A stretch of 64,000 nucleotides of DNA. It comes from Desulfatitalea sp. BRH_c12. GTDB taxonomy: Bacteria; Desulfobacterota; Desulfobacteria; Desulfobacterales; Desulfosarcinaceae. The stretch is taken from contig LADR01000008.1 of NCBI GenBank assembly GCA_000961655.1, forward strand, positions 1-64,000. Direction: 5' to 3'. This document shows, piece after piece, positions 16,437 through 24,848 of this stretch. The position numbers and the translations under genes are program-made. Positions within the stretch are counted from its first letter, which is position 1, and each line of letters starts with the position of its first letter. The notes below the pieces were generated by a model. It was given only the letters and a program-made list of their open reading frames with translations, was not told the DNA's origin and made no database searches.

Positions 16437-18326
16437 ATGAATAAAATAGTTACTGCCCTTTCATCACTTCTCGTTTTAATCGGGCTCTATGCAGCTAGCC
16501 AATTCAATTACCTTCTTTTTCATGGCATTGCCGAGGTTTTTTCGATCGTCATCGCCTGCGGCATTTTTATGGTGGCCTGGAATACGCGTAATTACAGTTC
16601 TACCCCCTATCTGTTGCATATTGGCGTAGCTTACTTTTTTATCGCCGTTCTTGATTTTGTGCACACCCTGTCTTTCGCAGGTATGAACATATTCGTCGGC
16701 TATGACGCCAATGCCCCGACTCAGTTGTGGATAGCCGCTCGTTACATGGAAAGTCTCACGCTGCTGGCCGTTCCTATTCTGTTGAATTTTCGGATTAGAG
16801 CCCGTTTTTATTTCCTGGCCTACGGTGTTTTCGTGACTGTCGTGCTGCTTTCTGTTTTTCGCTGGGAAAATTTCCCCGATTGTTTTCTCGCAGACGCAGG
16901 TGGCCTGACCACGTTCAAAAAAGTAAGCGAATATATCATCTGCCTGATCTTGCTGGCCGCCGGCGTTTTTTTCGTTCACAGGCGCGATCGGTTCGACTCC
17001 GGTTCAACGAAGTGGCTGTTAATGTCCATCGGAACGACCGTTGCGGCTGAACTATCCTTTACCACCTATGCCAGCGTTTACGGTTTTTCGAACCTGCTCG
17101 GCCATTATCTTAAGATCGTTTCATTTTACTTTATCTACAAAGCTGTCATCGAGACCGGCTTGGCTAAACCCTACGATGTTTTATTCAGAGACTTACATCA
17201 TCACCGCGAATGGTTGCGCGTTACGCTTGAAAGCATTGGTGATGCCGTGATTGCAACCGATACGGTAGGTCGCGTCACTTTTATGAACAAAATGGCCGTG
17301 GGGCTGACGGGTTGGAATGCGGATGAAGCGGCCGGGGTGCCTGTTCAGAAGGTATTTCATATCTTAAACGAGTACACCCGAGAGGCCGTAGCAGATCCTG
17401 TCAGCAAGGTTTTGCAAAGCGGCATGACGGTTTCGCTGGCGAATCACACGATATTGATCCGCAAAGAAGGCGGGGAGCTGCCTATTGATGACAGTGCGGC
17501 CCCTATTCTGGATAATACAGGGCGTTTGTTTGGGGTTGTCCTTGTCTTCCGTGATATCAGTGAGCGCAAGCAGAATGAGGAGGCGCTCCGGAAGGTGAAT
17601 GAAAAGTTGGAACTGCGCGTGGTCGAACGCACCAAGCTGGCCGAAGGCCGGGCCAAACAGCTCCAGAACCTGGCTGTGGAACTGATAGAGGCCGAGGAGC
17701 GGGAACGACGAAGGTTAGCTGAACTGCTGCACGATGATTTGCAGCAGATTTTGGCAGCAGCCAAAATGCAGTTGGAATCTTTTTGCGAGACAACCTGTGC
17801 TGACCCGATCCTTTTAAATGTGCAAAACCTGTTGGGTGAATCCATACAAAAATCACGCGATCTGTCGCACGAACTGAGCCCCCCGGTTTTGTACCATTCA
17901 GGACTTATCTCGGGGCTTGAGTGGCTCGTCAGGCACATGGAGGTGCGGTTCGGGCTGCAGGTTCGGCTGGAAGCCAACACCGAAGTGCCGGTCGAAAGTG
18001 CGGCCTTAAAGTTATTTTTGTTCCGTGCTGTACAAGAGCTTTTATTCAATACGGTGAAACACGCCGGTGTAAAGCGTGCAAGCATTGTGCTTGCCGGTTC
18101 AGGCAAGAACCTATCGATCACGGTAAGCGATAAAGGACACGGCTTTAATCCCCAAATTCTGGATGCGTCCACGAAACCGCCAGGGCTGGGCCTGCTTAGT
18201 CTGCGGGAGCGCGTCCGCAGTATGGGTGGAAGTTTATTGATCGACAGCACGCGGGGCAAAGGCAGTCTCTTCACCCTGGCGGTACCCTGCATAGATGCAA
18301 CATCATTAAGCTCACATCCGCAGTAG
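16437..18326 (+). CDS. Membrane sensor histidine kinase (MASE3-PAS-HisKA_3-HATPase)
   Basis: 629 residues. The N-terminal 240 residues form a multi-span MASE3-type membrane sensor, with HGIAEVFSIVIACGIFM and, later, FVHTLSFAGMNIF and TQLWIAARYMESL. A PAS domain follows at about 255-375, ending in VLVFRDISERKQ. The transmitter is of the NarL/DegS type: LAELLHDDLQQ with H432, and a HATPase with DKGHGFNP and GLGLLSLRERV. It is an inner-membrane kinase; the signal is unknown. The gene converges with another kinase (18378-20192) whose transmitter is clearly related (shared LAVELIEAEERE and ELSPPVLYHSGL-type blocks). No cognate regulator with a DNA-binding domain is adjacent. Confidence 0.92.
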   Translation: MNKIVTALSSLLVLIGLYAASQFNYLLFHGIAEVFSIVIACGIFMVAWNTRNYSSTPYLLHIGVAYFFIAVLDFVHTLSFAGMNIFVGYDANAPTQLWIAARYMESLTLLAVPILLNFRIRARFYFLAYGVFVTVVLLSVFRWENFPDCFLADAGGLTTFKKVSEYIICLILLAAGVFFVHRRDRFDSGSTKWLLMSIGTTVAAELSFTTYASVYGFSNLLGHYLKIVSFYFIYKAVIETGLAKPYDVLFRDLHHHREWLRVTLESIGDAVIATDTVGRVTFMNKMAVGLTGWNADEAAGVPVQKVFHILNEYTREAVADPVSKVLQSGMTVSLANHTILIRKEGGELPIDDSAAPILDNTGRLFGVVLVFRDISERKQNEEALRKVNEKLELRVVERTKLAEGRAKQLQNLAVELIEAEERERRRLAELLHDDLQQILAAAKMQLESFCETTCADPILLNVQNLLGESIQKSRDLSHELSPPVLYHSGLISGLEWLVRHMEVRFGLQVRLEANTEVPVESAALKLFLFRAVQELLFNTVKHAGVKRASIVLAGSGKNLSITVSDKGHGFNPQILDASTKPPGLGLLSLRERVRSMGGSLLIDSTRGKGSLFTLAVPCIDATSLSSHPQ

Positions 18327-18377
18327 AGACCGGCCATTTAGTTGTGGCAGCGTTGGGCAGGTCGGCCCGCGCTTATT

Positions 18378-20192
18378 TTAATTTGACATCGACGTTGCGT
18401 GCTGCTTGCGGGCTATCCCGTAAATCGTCTTGAGCAATTCCGCAGAGGATGTGGTTTTGGTCAAAAACGCCTCAGCGCCGGCATTGCGCATGCTCCTGGA
18501 GATGTTCCCATCTTCGTGCATCGAAAGCCCGATTACGCGTACTTCGGGCATCTCAATTTTGATCTGCCGGGTAGCCTCCACGCCGTCCATTACCGGCATC
18601 GAAACATCCATTATGACGACATCGGGCCGAAGCTGCCTTGTTAGCTCAAGTGCTTCCCGTCCATTCGCCGCCTCGCCAACAACTAAAATATCCGGCTTGC
18701 CGTTGACCAAACGGATCAGCCCCTGGCGCATGACTTTGTGATCGTCCGCAAACAGGACACGAATACCCAGTCCAGCGGCGCTTGCGGGTGTTCCTGTCGG
18801 GATGTGGATCTTTTCTTCAATGCGCGTCGCGGGCGGGACCGGGTGAGCGGTGTTCTCCATGTCTGCCGGTACTCTTAAAATGAACCGGCTTCCCTGCGCA
18901 GGGGTGCTCTCGACGGTCAGGCTGCCGCCGATGTATCTGGCACGCTCCCTCAGGCTCAGAAGGCCAAGGCCTGCTTTGGACGTATAGGTATCGAGGATTG
19001 ACTTGTCGAATCCAATGCCGAGGTCACTCACCGTGATGACAAATTCATTGTTCGATCCGCTAAGTTGGACATGCGCGGTATTCACTCCGGCGTGCTTGAC
19101 GATGTTGAATAAAAACTCCTGGACGGCACGGAAAAGAAAGACTTTCAGCGGCGCCTTTTCGACCTGTTTGTCAGGTTCTATGTCCAGCCGGACGTTGAGT
19201 CCGAACTGTTCGCGCATGTGCAGGCAGAGCCAATTAAGCGCGGCGGTCAAGCCGGAGTGGTGCAGCACCGCCGGGCTCAGTTCGTGCGACAGCTGCCTTG
19301 ATTTGCGGATGGATTCTTCCAGCAGCCGTTTAACTTCCTCCAAGACGGTGGGTTCTGAATGGGCTGCCGATTGCAGCATGAACCTGGCGCCTGCCAGGAG
19401 TTGCTGCAGGTCTTCGTGAAGCAGACCTGCTATACGATGTTTTTCGCGCTCTTCGGCCTCGATCAGTTCCACGGCCAGTCTTCTAAGTTGCTTGCGCACC
19501 AGAATCAATTCTTGGCGTTCGATTTGAAGCTGAGCCGATATCCCTTGCTGGCGGAACAGCGCGTTCTCCAAGCCTGCCATCATAGTGGCTGCCGGTACAG
19601 CTGTAAGGGCGTTGAGAAAGAGCAGGTTCAAGCTGGCCGAGACCCAGGGGAGAAAGGTTATCAGTCCCTCGTCGCTCCATGGGAGAAGCCCCCAAGCCAA
19701 CAGCACGCCCAACCCGGTCAGGGTCAATGCATTGGCCCCTATTGCGAGAATGCTGGCATGCGGGCCAAGAAGAAGACCGCTCATGACTGCCGATGCAAAT
19801 AGCCAGATGAAGCCCCCTGAGTAGGGGCCCAGTACCGAGAGCACGCAAAATCCTGTCAGATGCAGCGAACATATGACCAGCAAGGCGCGAAATCGAAATG
19901 TCAGATGATGCGGAAATATAAGGACGACAACAGCCATCGTGTAGAATAGGGTTGTAATGGGCACTACCCACCCTCCGCCACGGCTGATTAAATACAGAAT
20001 GCCAGGTAGATAGGCGATCAGACCTGATAAGGCCCCGCATAGATATATGGAAAAAAGGATTCGTTCACGCCAATATTGCAGCCCATCGCCCTCGCAACTC
20101 CAAGGTTCGTAAAGGCGGCGCCATGCCGGCAGCAGGAAACGGGACCGGGCTTGCCATAGTTCGAACATTTCGCCTCCACAAAACGGATGCAA
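18378..20192 (-). CDS. Hybrid histidine kinase: membrane domain, HisKA_3, HATPase, C-terminal receiver
   Basis: 604 residues. About 190 N-terminal residues hold six or so membrane spans of no recognised family. A coiled coil follows (residues about 210-245), then HisKA_3 with LAVELIEAEEREK and IAGLLHEDLQQ (H259), and a HATPase ending in GLGLLSLRERARYIGG. The C-terminal receiver begins RVLFADDHKVMRQGL, with phospho-acceptor D529 in VIMDVSMPVMDG and the conserved Lys in FLTKTT. The receiver is of the NarL type, but the protein ends about 20 residues after it with no LuxR helix-turn-helix. That makes it an unusual self-contained phosphorelay or phosphate sink. It converges with the related kinase at 16437-18326. 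Confidence 0.92.
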   Translation of the reverse strand: MHPFCGGEMFELWQARSRFLLPAWRRLYEPWSCEGDGLQYWRERILFSIYLCGALSGLIAYLPGILYLISRGGGWVVPITTLFYTMAVVVLIFPHHLTFRFRALLVICSLHLTGFCVLSVLGPYSGGFIWLFASAVMSGLLLGPHASILAIGANALTLTGLGVLLAWGLLPWSDEGLITFLPWVSASLNLLFLNALTAVPAATMMAGLENALFRQQGISAQLQIERQELILVRKQLRRLAVELIEAEEREKHRIAGLLHEDLQQLLAGARFMLQSAAHSEPTVLEEVKRLLEESIRKSRQLSHELSPAVLHHSGLTAALNWLCLHMREQFGLNVRLDIEPDKQVEKAPLKVFLFRAVQEFLFNIVKHAGVNTAHVQLSGSNNEFVITVSDLGIGFDKSILDTYTSKAGLGLLSLRERARYIGGSLTVESTPAQGSRFILRVPADMENTAHPVPPATRIEEKIHIPTGTPASAAGLGIRVLFADDHKVMRQGLIRLVNGKPDILVVGEAANGREALELTRQLRPDVVIMDVSMPVMDGVEATRQIKIEMPEVRVIGLSMHEDGNISRSMRNAGAEAFLTKTTSSAELLKTIYGIARKQHATSMSN

Positions 20193-20571
20193 ATTATCGA
20201 TAGCTTAAATCGTGAATCCTTTTTTGAACCTGCACCGCACTCACCTCAAGAGCCTGGCGCAAAATGTCAGTCGCTTTTTTCGAGCCATCTTGGTTGATCG
20301 ATGGGCTAATTCCAAAAATTCAACGGGATAGGTAAGTCGATGCGTCAGATGCAGATAGCGTGGCTGGGTTTTGTCTTTGGAATGTTTGGTCCTGATGATG
20401 GTGCGGATCATCATCCTCTTTCCTGTTCGGTAAGGGAGGGTACAGGCATCACCCATATTTTGCAGTTCTGGCACTTACCTGATTTTGAAAAGTGTACTCT
20501 CAGGTGCCCCCAAGGTCAAGGAAAGATACCTTTTCAACATCCAGGGCAGAGAAGGTGCGCTACCTTGAATG

Positions 20572-20600
20572 TTGACCTGAAACGTTGCGGAACATATTTT
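20572..20600 (+). promoter_or_regulatory. Sigma-70-like promoter for the DUF1566 protein gene
   Basis: TTGACC (20572-20577), a 17-base spacer and TATTTT (20595-20600), 37 bases before the chosen start codon. The rest of the 445-base gap from 20193 contains no recognisable gene. It includes an inverted pair TCAACAT/ATGTTGA (about 20534 and 20569) that overlaps the -35 region. Confidence 0.5.
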
Positions 20601-20637
20601 TGCAGGAAACGATCCCATGGGAAAAGGACACTTTGCC

Positions 20638-21090
20638 ATGAATTTTCGAATACTATGCGCACTATGCTTAGCATTCTTTTTTCCAGCAACGATCGTCGGC
20701 TATGCGGTCAGCGCACAGGTTGAGGCTACCGACCGATATCTGGTTCGATACAACACTGGCGAGATTCATGATAAGGAATCGGGTCTTGAGTGGTTTGCGG
20801 GACCAGATAAACCGATGAGTTGGGCCCAGGCCCAAAAGTGGGTGTCCAGCCTCGGTGGGGGGTGGCGCATGCCTACCCGAAGGGAACTCGACAGACTGCA
20901 CTATAATGGGGCCATCCAAATCACCCCATTATTGCCCAGTACCGGTTACTGGATATGGGCGGGTCCAACACATGCGTCATCCTCTAAATGGGTGTTCAGA
21001 TTCAGTTATGGTGGCGAAGGCTGGAGCGGTGAGGCGCCCCCGGACGGAGGCCGGTCTATCGCTGTACGAAAGAGAAGTCTTTATAAATAG
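20638..21090 (+). CDS. Exported DUF1566-domain protein
   Basis: 150 residues from the ATG at 20638, which has AAAAGGA upstream; an ATG at 20617 in frame is less well placed. A signal peptide is visible (ILCALCLAFFFPATIVGYAVSA, cleavage probably after VSA near residue 26). The mature part matches the DUF1566 (Lcl C-terminal) pattern: DKESGLEWF, MSWAQAQKWVSSLGGGWRMP, TRRELDRL, a tryptophan-rich YWIWAG middle and a SIAVR end. The fold is C-type-lectin-like and is common in secreted proteins of deltaproteobacteria. Role unknown. Confidence 0.75.
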   Translation: MNFRILCALCLAFFFPATIVGYAVSAQVEATDRYLVRYNTGEIHDKESGLEWFAGPDKPMSWAQAQKWVSSLGGGWRMPTRRELDRLHYNGAIQITPLLPSTGYWIWAGPTHASSSKWVFRFSYGGEGWSGEAPPDGGRSIAVRKRSLYK

Positions 21091-21436
21091 CAGGCGTAAC
21101 GATCTCAAGGTGGCCGGCGAGTATGAAACAGGGATCGTCGTTGAACCTGTGCGCTATCACCCCGCAACATCCCATTGGCGAAAAGATAGTAGTCCATCTG
21201 TCATTGCTGCATTCTGCGCTGCCGAAGTTCCCATAGTGTCCCCCAAACGGGCGCCAAACGGGCATGCCGCCACATTTTGAGCCCAATGGGAGCGGGGGGC
21301 ATACTCGCATGGAGTACGGGTGCAGTGATCAAATGCGGTTTCCTATGATCTCGGAATACGGCGGTAACCCGATGTTATTGACTCTCCATAATGAATAAAA
21401 TGAGATCTAAGCCAAGATGATAAAGGAGATAATTAT
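21091..21436. other. Intergenic region, nothing recognised
   Basis: 346 bases between the DUF1566 gene and a 61-codon gene. I see no supported frame, promoter pair or terminator. Confidence 0.4.
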
Positions 21437-21622
21437 ATGGCGAAAGTGCGCGTAACTCTCATTGATGGCAGAATCGTGGATGGAAAAATCACAACTGACG
21501 GGAAACCTGTGCTTTATATCGATGGAGAGCCACACTCGGTGATGGATGCGGTTTTGAAGGGCATGTCGGTCTGGCCGGTGAATGATCCGGTTTATGACAG
21601 ATGGCAAAAAACATTCATGTAA
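21437..21622 (+). CDS. Small hypothetical protein
   Basis: 61 residues. The ATG is preceded by a good AAGGAG site eight bases upstream, which supports it as real. The sequence begins with a beta-hairpin-like pattern (VRVTLIDGRIVDGKI) and contains two further short strands (PVLYIDG), suggesting a small beta-barrel or SH3-like fold. No family recognised. It stands alone, between the exported DUF1566 protein and a cytoplasmic histidine kinase. Confidence 0.55.
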   Translation: MAKVRVTLIDGRIVDGKITTDGKPVLYIDGEPHSVMDAVLKGMSVWPVNDPVYDRWQKTFM

Positions 21623-21948
21623 GACTTCCTGCGAGTCCGGAACCATCGGGCTTGACCAAAACACATCGGATCAAACCTGCTCAAAAACCGCTACCGTTTT
21701 CACCTGTAGGGGCACCTTGTGTTCGCCCGCATGAGGGTCCGCATCAGGGCGGGAGCGGATGTTTCCGTGCGGCCCAAGGCTTTGCATTGACGGAAGACAT
21801 TTTCATGGACCGCGTGGACAGAATTATGTAAAATGCGCACAGTTTTTCAAAATGTAGGGCTGATACCACCGAGCCGATTCATCCTGATCTCTGTAATTCT
21901 TTCGTATTCTGGTCCCCGGTAATTGTCCGCTACAATGGAGTCTTGCAC
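21623..21948. other. Intergenic region, nothing recognised
   Basis: 326 bases without a supported gene. It includes a GTAGGGGCACCTTGTGTTCG stretch near 21709 that resembles a widespread low-complexity intergenic motif of bacteria, but it does not form a convincing hairpin here. Confidence 0.35.
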
Positions 21949-23199
21949 ATGAATTCCAGCGTGAACAACGGGAACAAATGCTCATCATCGGAACCTTCCT
22001 TTGCAGATATCATCGATTTTTTGCCGGATCCCACTTTCGCGATTGATACGCAGGGCAAGGTCATGGCCTGGAACAAGGCAATGATCCGGTTAACAGGCGT
22101 CAGTGCAGAAGACATGCTTGGCAAGTGTGACTATGCTTATGCAGTGCCATTTCATGGTACCCGACGGCCGATCTTGATCGATCTGTCACTGAAGTGGAAT
22201 GAAGAGATCGCCAAAACTTATAAGGCGATTACGGAAAGAGACGGGGTCCTGATCTCAGAGTTCGAAAATCCGCGGGCTCCACAAGAAACCGCCTTGTTTA
22301 GGATCAGGGCCTGTAAGATGTACAATGCTGAAGGCAGCTGTATAGGGGCAATTGAGATCCTTCGGAATATCTCTAAGCGACGATTGGCTGAGCAACGCTT
22401 GTCGGATCGAGAAATGGAACTCAAGAGCTTGAATGAGCACCTGGAGCGAAAGGTGCTCGAACGCACGGCGGAACTCAAACGCCGCAACAAAGAAAATAAG
22501 GATTTGGCCCAAAAAACGATCAAAGCCATGGAAAACGATCGCAAGGCGCTATCAAAGGAGTTGCACGATAGCATTGGCGGTACTTTGGCTGCAATTAAAA
22601 ATCAGTTGGAAGGCCGCGTCGAAATGATGAACAAGGCGCCAGAATCCGTTTACATGCCCCTTGAGACCATCATCACCTACTTGGCGCAGGCGATTAAGGA
22701 ATCCAGGCGTATCACCAAGCAACTGCGGCCTTTGATCCTTGATGATTTCGGACTTACGGCGGCCGTTGAAGAACACATCAGGGATTTTGCAAGCTTCCAT
22801 CCGAACATCAATGTGTCGCAACGGATCAGCATCACCGAAGAAGCGCTTTCAAACGATGCCAAAACCGTCCTTTACCGCGTGTTGCAAGAAGCCATGAACA
22901 ATGTGGGAAAGCACAGCGGCGCCAATTTTGTTTCCATCCGCATTCGCCGGTATAAAAGCTGGGTGCGCCTAAAAGTAAGAGATGATGGGGTTGGGTTCAA
23001 CGTGGACGAGGTTTTTGCGCACGGGGACTTCATGACGGGCTATGGCCTCCATAGCATGCGAGAACGCGCAGAGATCTGTAAGGGCAAGTTCCAAATTGAA
23101 TCGACACGGGGGAAAGGAACCACCGTTATCGCATCCGTGCCGCTGGAACGGAAGCTTACCCAGGTCGTGACCACCGATCCACTGACGATTTCAGCATGA
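21949..23199 (+). CDS. Cytoplasmic sensor histidine kinase (PAS-HisKA_3-HATPase)
   Basis: 416 residues from the ATG at 21949 (GGAG nine bases upstream). No membrane spans. A PAS domain covers residues about 15-145 (DFLPDPTFAIDTQGKVMAWN to ILRNIS). A coiled coil follows (about 150-195), then HisKA_3 with LSKELHDSIGG (H206), and a HATPase with VLQEAMNNVGKHSG, DDGVGFN and GYGLHSMRERA. It is of the NarL/LiaS type. The only nearby receiver gene is the stand-alone one at 24119, which lacks an output domain. A short cytoplasmic kinase with a single PAS suggests an internal redox or ligand signal (inference). Confidence 0.9.
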   Translation: MNSSVNNGNKCSSSEPSFADIIDFLPDPTFAIDTQGKVMAWNKAMIRLTGVSAEDMLGKCDYAYAVPFHGTRRPILIDLSLKWNEEIAKTYKAITERDGVLISEFENPRAPQETALFRIRACKMYNAEGSCIGAIEILRNISKRRLAEQRLSDREMELKSLNEHLERKVLERTAELKRRNKENKDLAQKTIKAMENDRKALSKELHDSIGGTLAAIKNQLEGRVEMMNKAPESVYMPLETIITYLAQAIKESRRITKQLRPLILDDFGLTAAVEEHIRDFASFHPNINVSQRISITEEALSNDAKTVLYRVLQEAMNNVGKHSGANFVSIRIRRYKSWVRLKVRDDGVGFNVDEVFAHGDFMTGYGLHSMRERAEICKGKFQIESTRGKGTTVIASVPLERKLTQVVTTDPLTISA

Positions 23200-23420
23200 G
23201 CATCGCAGGTGTGCGAGCGTTTGAAAAGCATCGAATAAGCCTTAGCCTGCGAAGCCTCACCGCGGGACCGCAAAGTATACCTAATTTTCGTTGAATATAC
23301 TGGAAACTTAGCATTTTTTCCGGTGACCGGAACGCTTAGTATGCGACCATCTATCGCGTCCTATTTTACCGGTCGGAGGACAACCCAAAACACCCTTTAG
23401 GGATGCGAAAGGAGGCATAT

Positions 23421-23864
23421 ATGAAAATCCTAAGTGTGAGCCTGATTGTTTTGTTTGTGGCCGCCGCGTCATTGGTGGTGGCATGTTCCGATAACGAGAA
23501 GCAAACCGCTCAGCAAAACGCACCCACCGAGGAGCAGAGGGCAGTGCAACCGGGAGAAGGAAATCAGCAGCAAACGGCTCCGCCTGAGATCACGCAACCT
23601 CAAGCGCAACCCGATACGGCGCAGGAACAATCCGAAGCGCAACCCGAACCGATGCAAACTACAGAGGGTGATCAAGTCGAAGTCGCCGGTACGGTTGAGC
23701 GGAATGCCGACGGTTTCGTGATTCGGTCTAATGATGAATTGTTTAATGTGGTTGATAGGGACTTGTCAGACATGGTCGGAAAGCATGTCCGCGCCAGCGG
23801 GACTCTGAAGGAAAGTGGTGGCACGCGGACACTGAAAATAAACGAAGTACAGCCCATTGAGTAG
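23421..23864 (+). CDS. Lipoprotein with Gln/Pro-rich linker and small C-terminal domain
   Basis: 147 residues from the ATG at 23421, with AAAGGAGG eight bases upstream. The lipobox LVVAC puts the lipidated cysteine at residue 22. A linker rich in Q, E, P and T (residues about 25-85) carries repeated short units such as QAQPDTAQEQSEAQPEP. The C-terminal 60 residues (VEVAGTVERNADGFVIRSND to LKINEVQ) look like a small OB-fold-type beta domain, as in proteins that carry a redox- or stress-related NirD-like fold; family not certain. It should be membrane-anchored in the periplasm. Stand-alone gene. Confidence 0.8.
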   Translation: MKILSVSLIVLFVAAASLVVACSDNEKQTAQQNAPTEEQRAVQPGEGNQQQTAPPEITQPQAQPDTAQEQSEAQPEPMQTTEGDQVEVAGTVERNADGFVIRSNDELFNVVDRDLSDMVGKHVRASGTLKESGGTRTLKINEVQPIE

Positions 23865-24118
23865 ATCCAGCGGACGGACGGTGCTCGATGATTTTGTGGC
23901 TGTTCCTATGCATGGTTTGCTGTCACTTCAGAGGGACGATTAGGGATGGTATTTTCCAATATAGTGTGAAGACCTACTATGCGTCCCGGTGCGTTCATAT
24001 ATTTTAGATATTTAGTAAGTTACAGTTTTATGAAATCACCACAAGGAAGATACGACGAAAGGAAAAACTAACTTTAGGGTGGTTACCACTCATGGAGGAA
24101 AGAAAAGGTAGGAAATTT

Positions 24119-24514
24119 ATGTCATTCATAAAAGTTTTAATAGCAGACGACCATGACATACTGCGGTTTACAGTCGGCCGGCTGATAGATTCAGAGAAAG
24201 ACATGCAGGTAGTGGCAGAGGCTGACAACGGGATGGCTGCTGTCCAAATGGCAAAAAACCATAATCCGGATGTTGTCATCATGGATCTGTTCATGCCCAG
24301 GGTCAACGGCATAGATGCTACAAAGATGATAAAATCGGAATTTCCGGAGATCAAAGTCATTGCCCTCTCCAGTAATTCAGAAGAAATTTTTGTCGAAAAG
24401 ATGATCGCGGCCGGCGCTTCCGAGTATCTGGATAAAGTGTGTCCACCTAAAGATTTGATCACATGCATTCGTAAAGTTTCCGCCGCGCGCAGAACTACGG
24501 TTGCCTGCATGTAA
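24119..24514 (+). CDS. Stand-alone response regulator receiver
   Basis: 131 residues from the ATG at 24119, which has GGTAGG upstream; an ATG at 24092 in frame is less well placed. It is a receiver domain of the NarL branch: VLIADDHDILR with acidic pocket D10/D11, phospho-acceptor D56 in VIMDLFMPRVNG, and the conserved Lys in YLDKV. The protein ends about 20 residues after the receiver, and no helix-turn-helix follows in any frame. It may relay phosphate to another protein or act by protein contact. The closest kinase is the cytoplasmic one at 21949-23199, 0.9 kb upstream. Confidence 0.88.
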   Translation: MSFIKVLIADDHDILRFTVGRLIDSEKDMQVVAEADNGMAAVQMAKNHNPDVVIMDLFMPRVNGIDATKMIKSEFPEIKVIALSSNSEEIFVEKMIAAGASEYLDKVCPPKDLITCIRKVSAARRTTVACM

Positions 24515-24800
24515 CCCCAACACATGGCAGCCGACCGGCACTCGAATTTCGGCGGAATAAAAGAGCGCCTCGTGTACCGGTGTGCCTTTAGGGAGAAAAA
24601 ACCTTTTGTTCGCCTGTTTGCCCGCCCTTGACCCACGGACATGACATCCTACCTCAAAGATAAACCTGCACCCCAGATGACGTACTAGCAAACTGAGCGT
24701 CCCACAAAAAAGGGCACCAAGGGTCTTGTGTGCCTGTTGTTTCTTCCGCAGGTGACTCTAAAGGCTTGAAAGCCCGCTCATCCTTGTTAAATTCAATGTC

Positions 24801-24840
24801 TGGTTATCCACTTCGGTCAAGTGAGATACGGCGTGGGAGG
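24801..24840 (+). repeat. Dispersed repeat: terminal segment of the MITE-like family
   Basis: TGGTTATCCACTTC, then GTCAAGT and GATACGGCGTGGG with short variable bases between. The same order of blocks occurs on the other strand at 63214-63256, the right end of the 293-bp element, and in part at 54279-54313. It ends eight bases before the start of the DUF2652 gene, so its GGGAGG edge serves as that gene's ribosome site. The 334-base gap from 24515 holds nothing else I recognise. Confidence 0.6.
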
Positions 24841-24848
24841 ACTCAGCA

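Noticed and set aside
20755-21050. Formylglycine-generating-type sulfatase activator domain in the exported 150-residue protein
   Set aside because: Length and motif order fit DUF1566 better, and the catalytic cysteines are absent.
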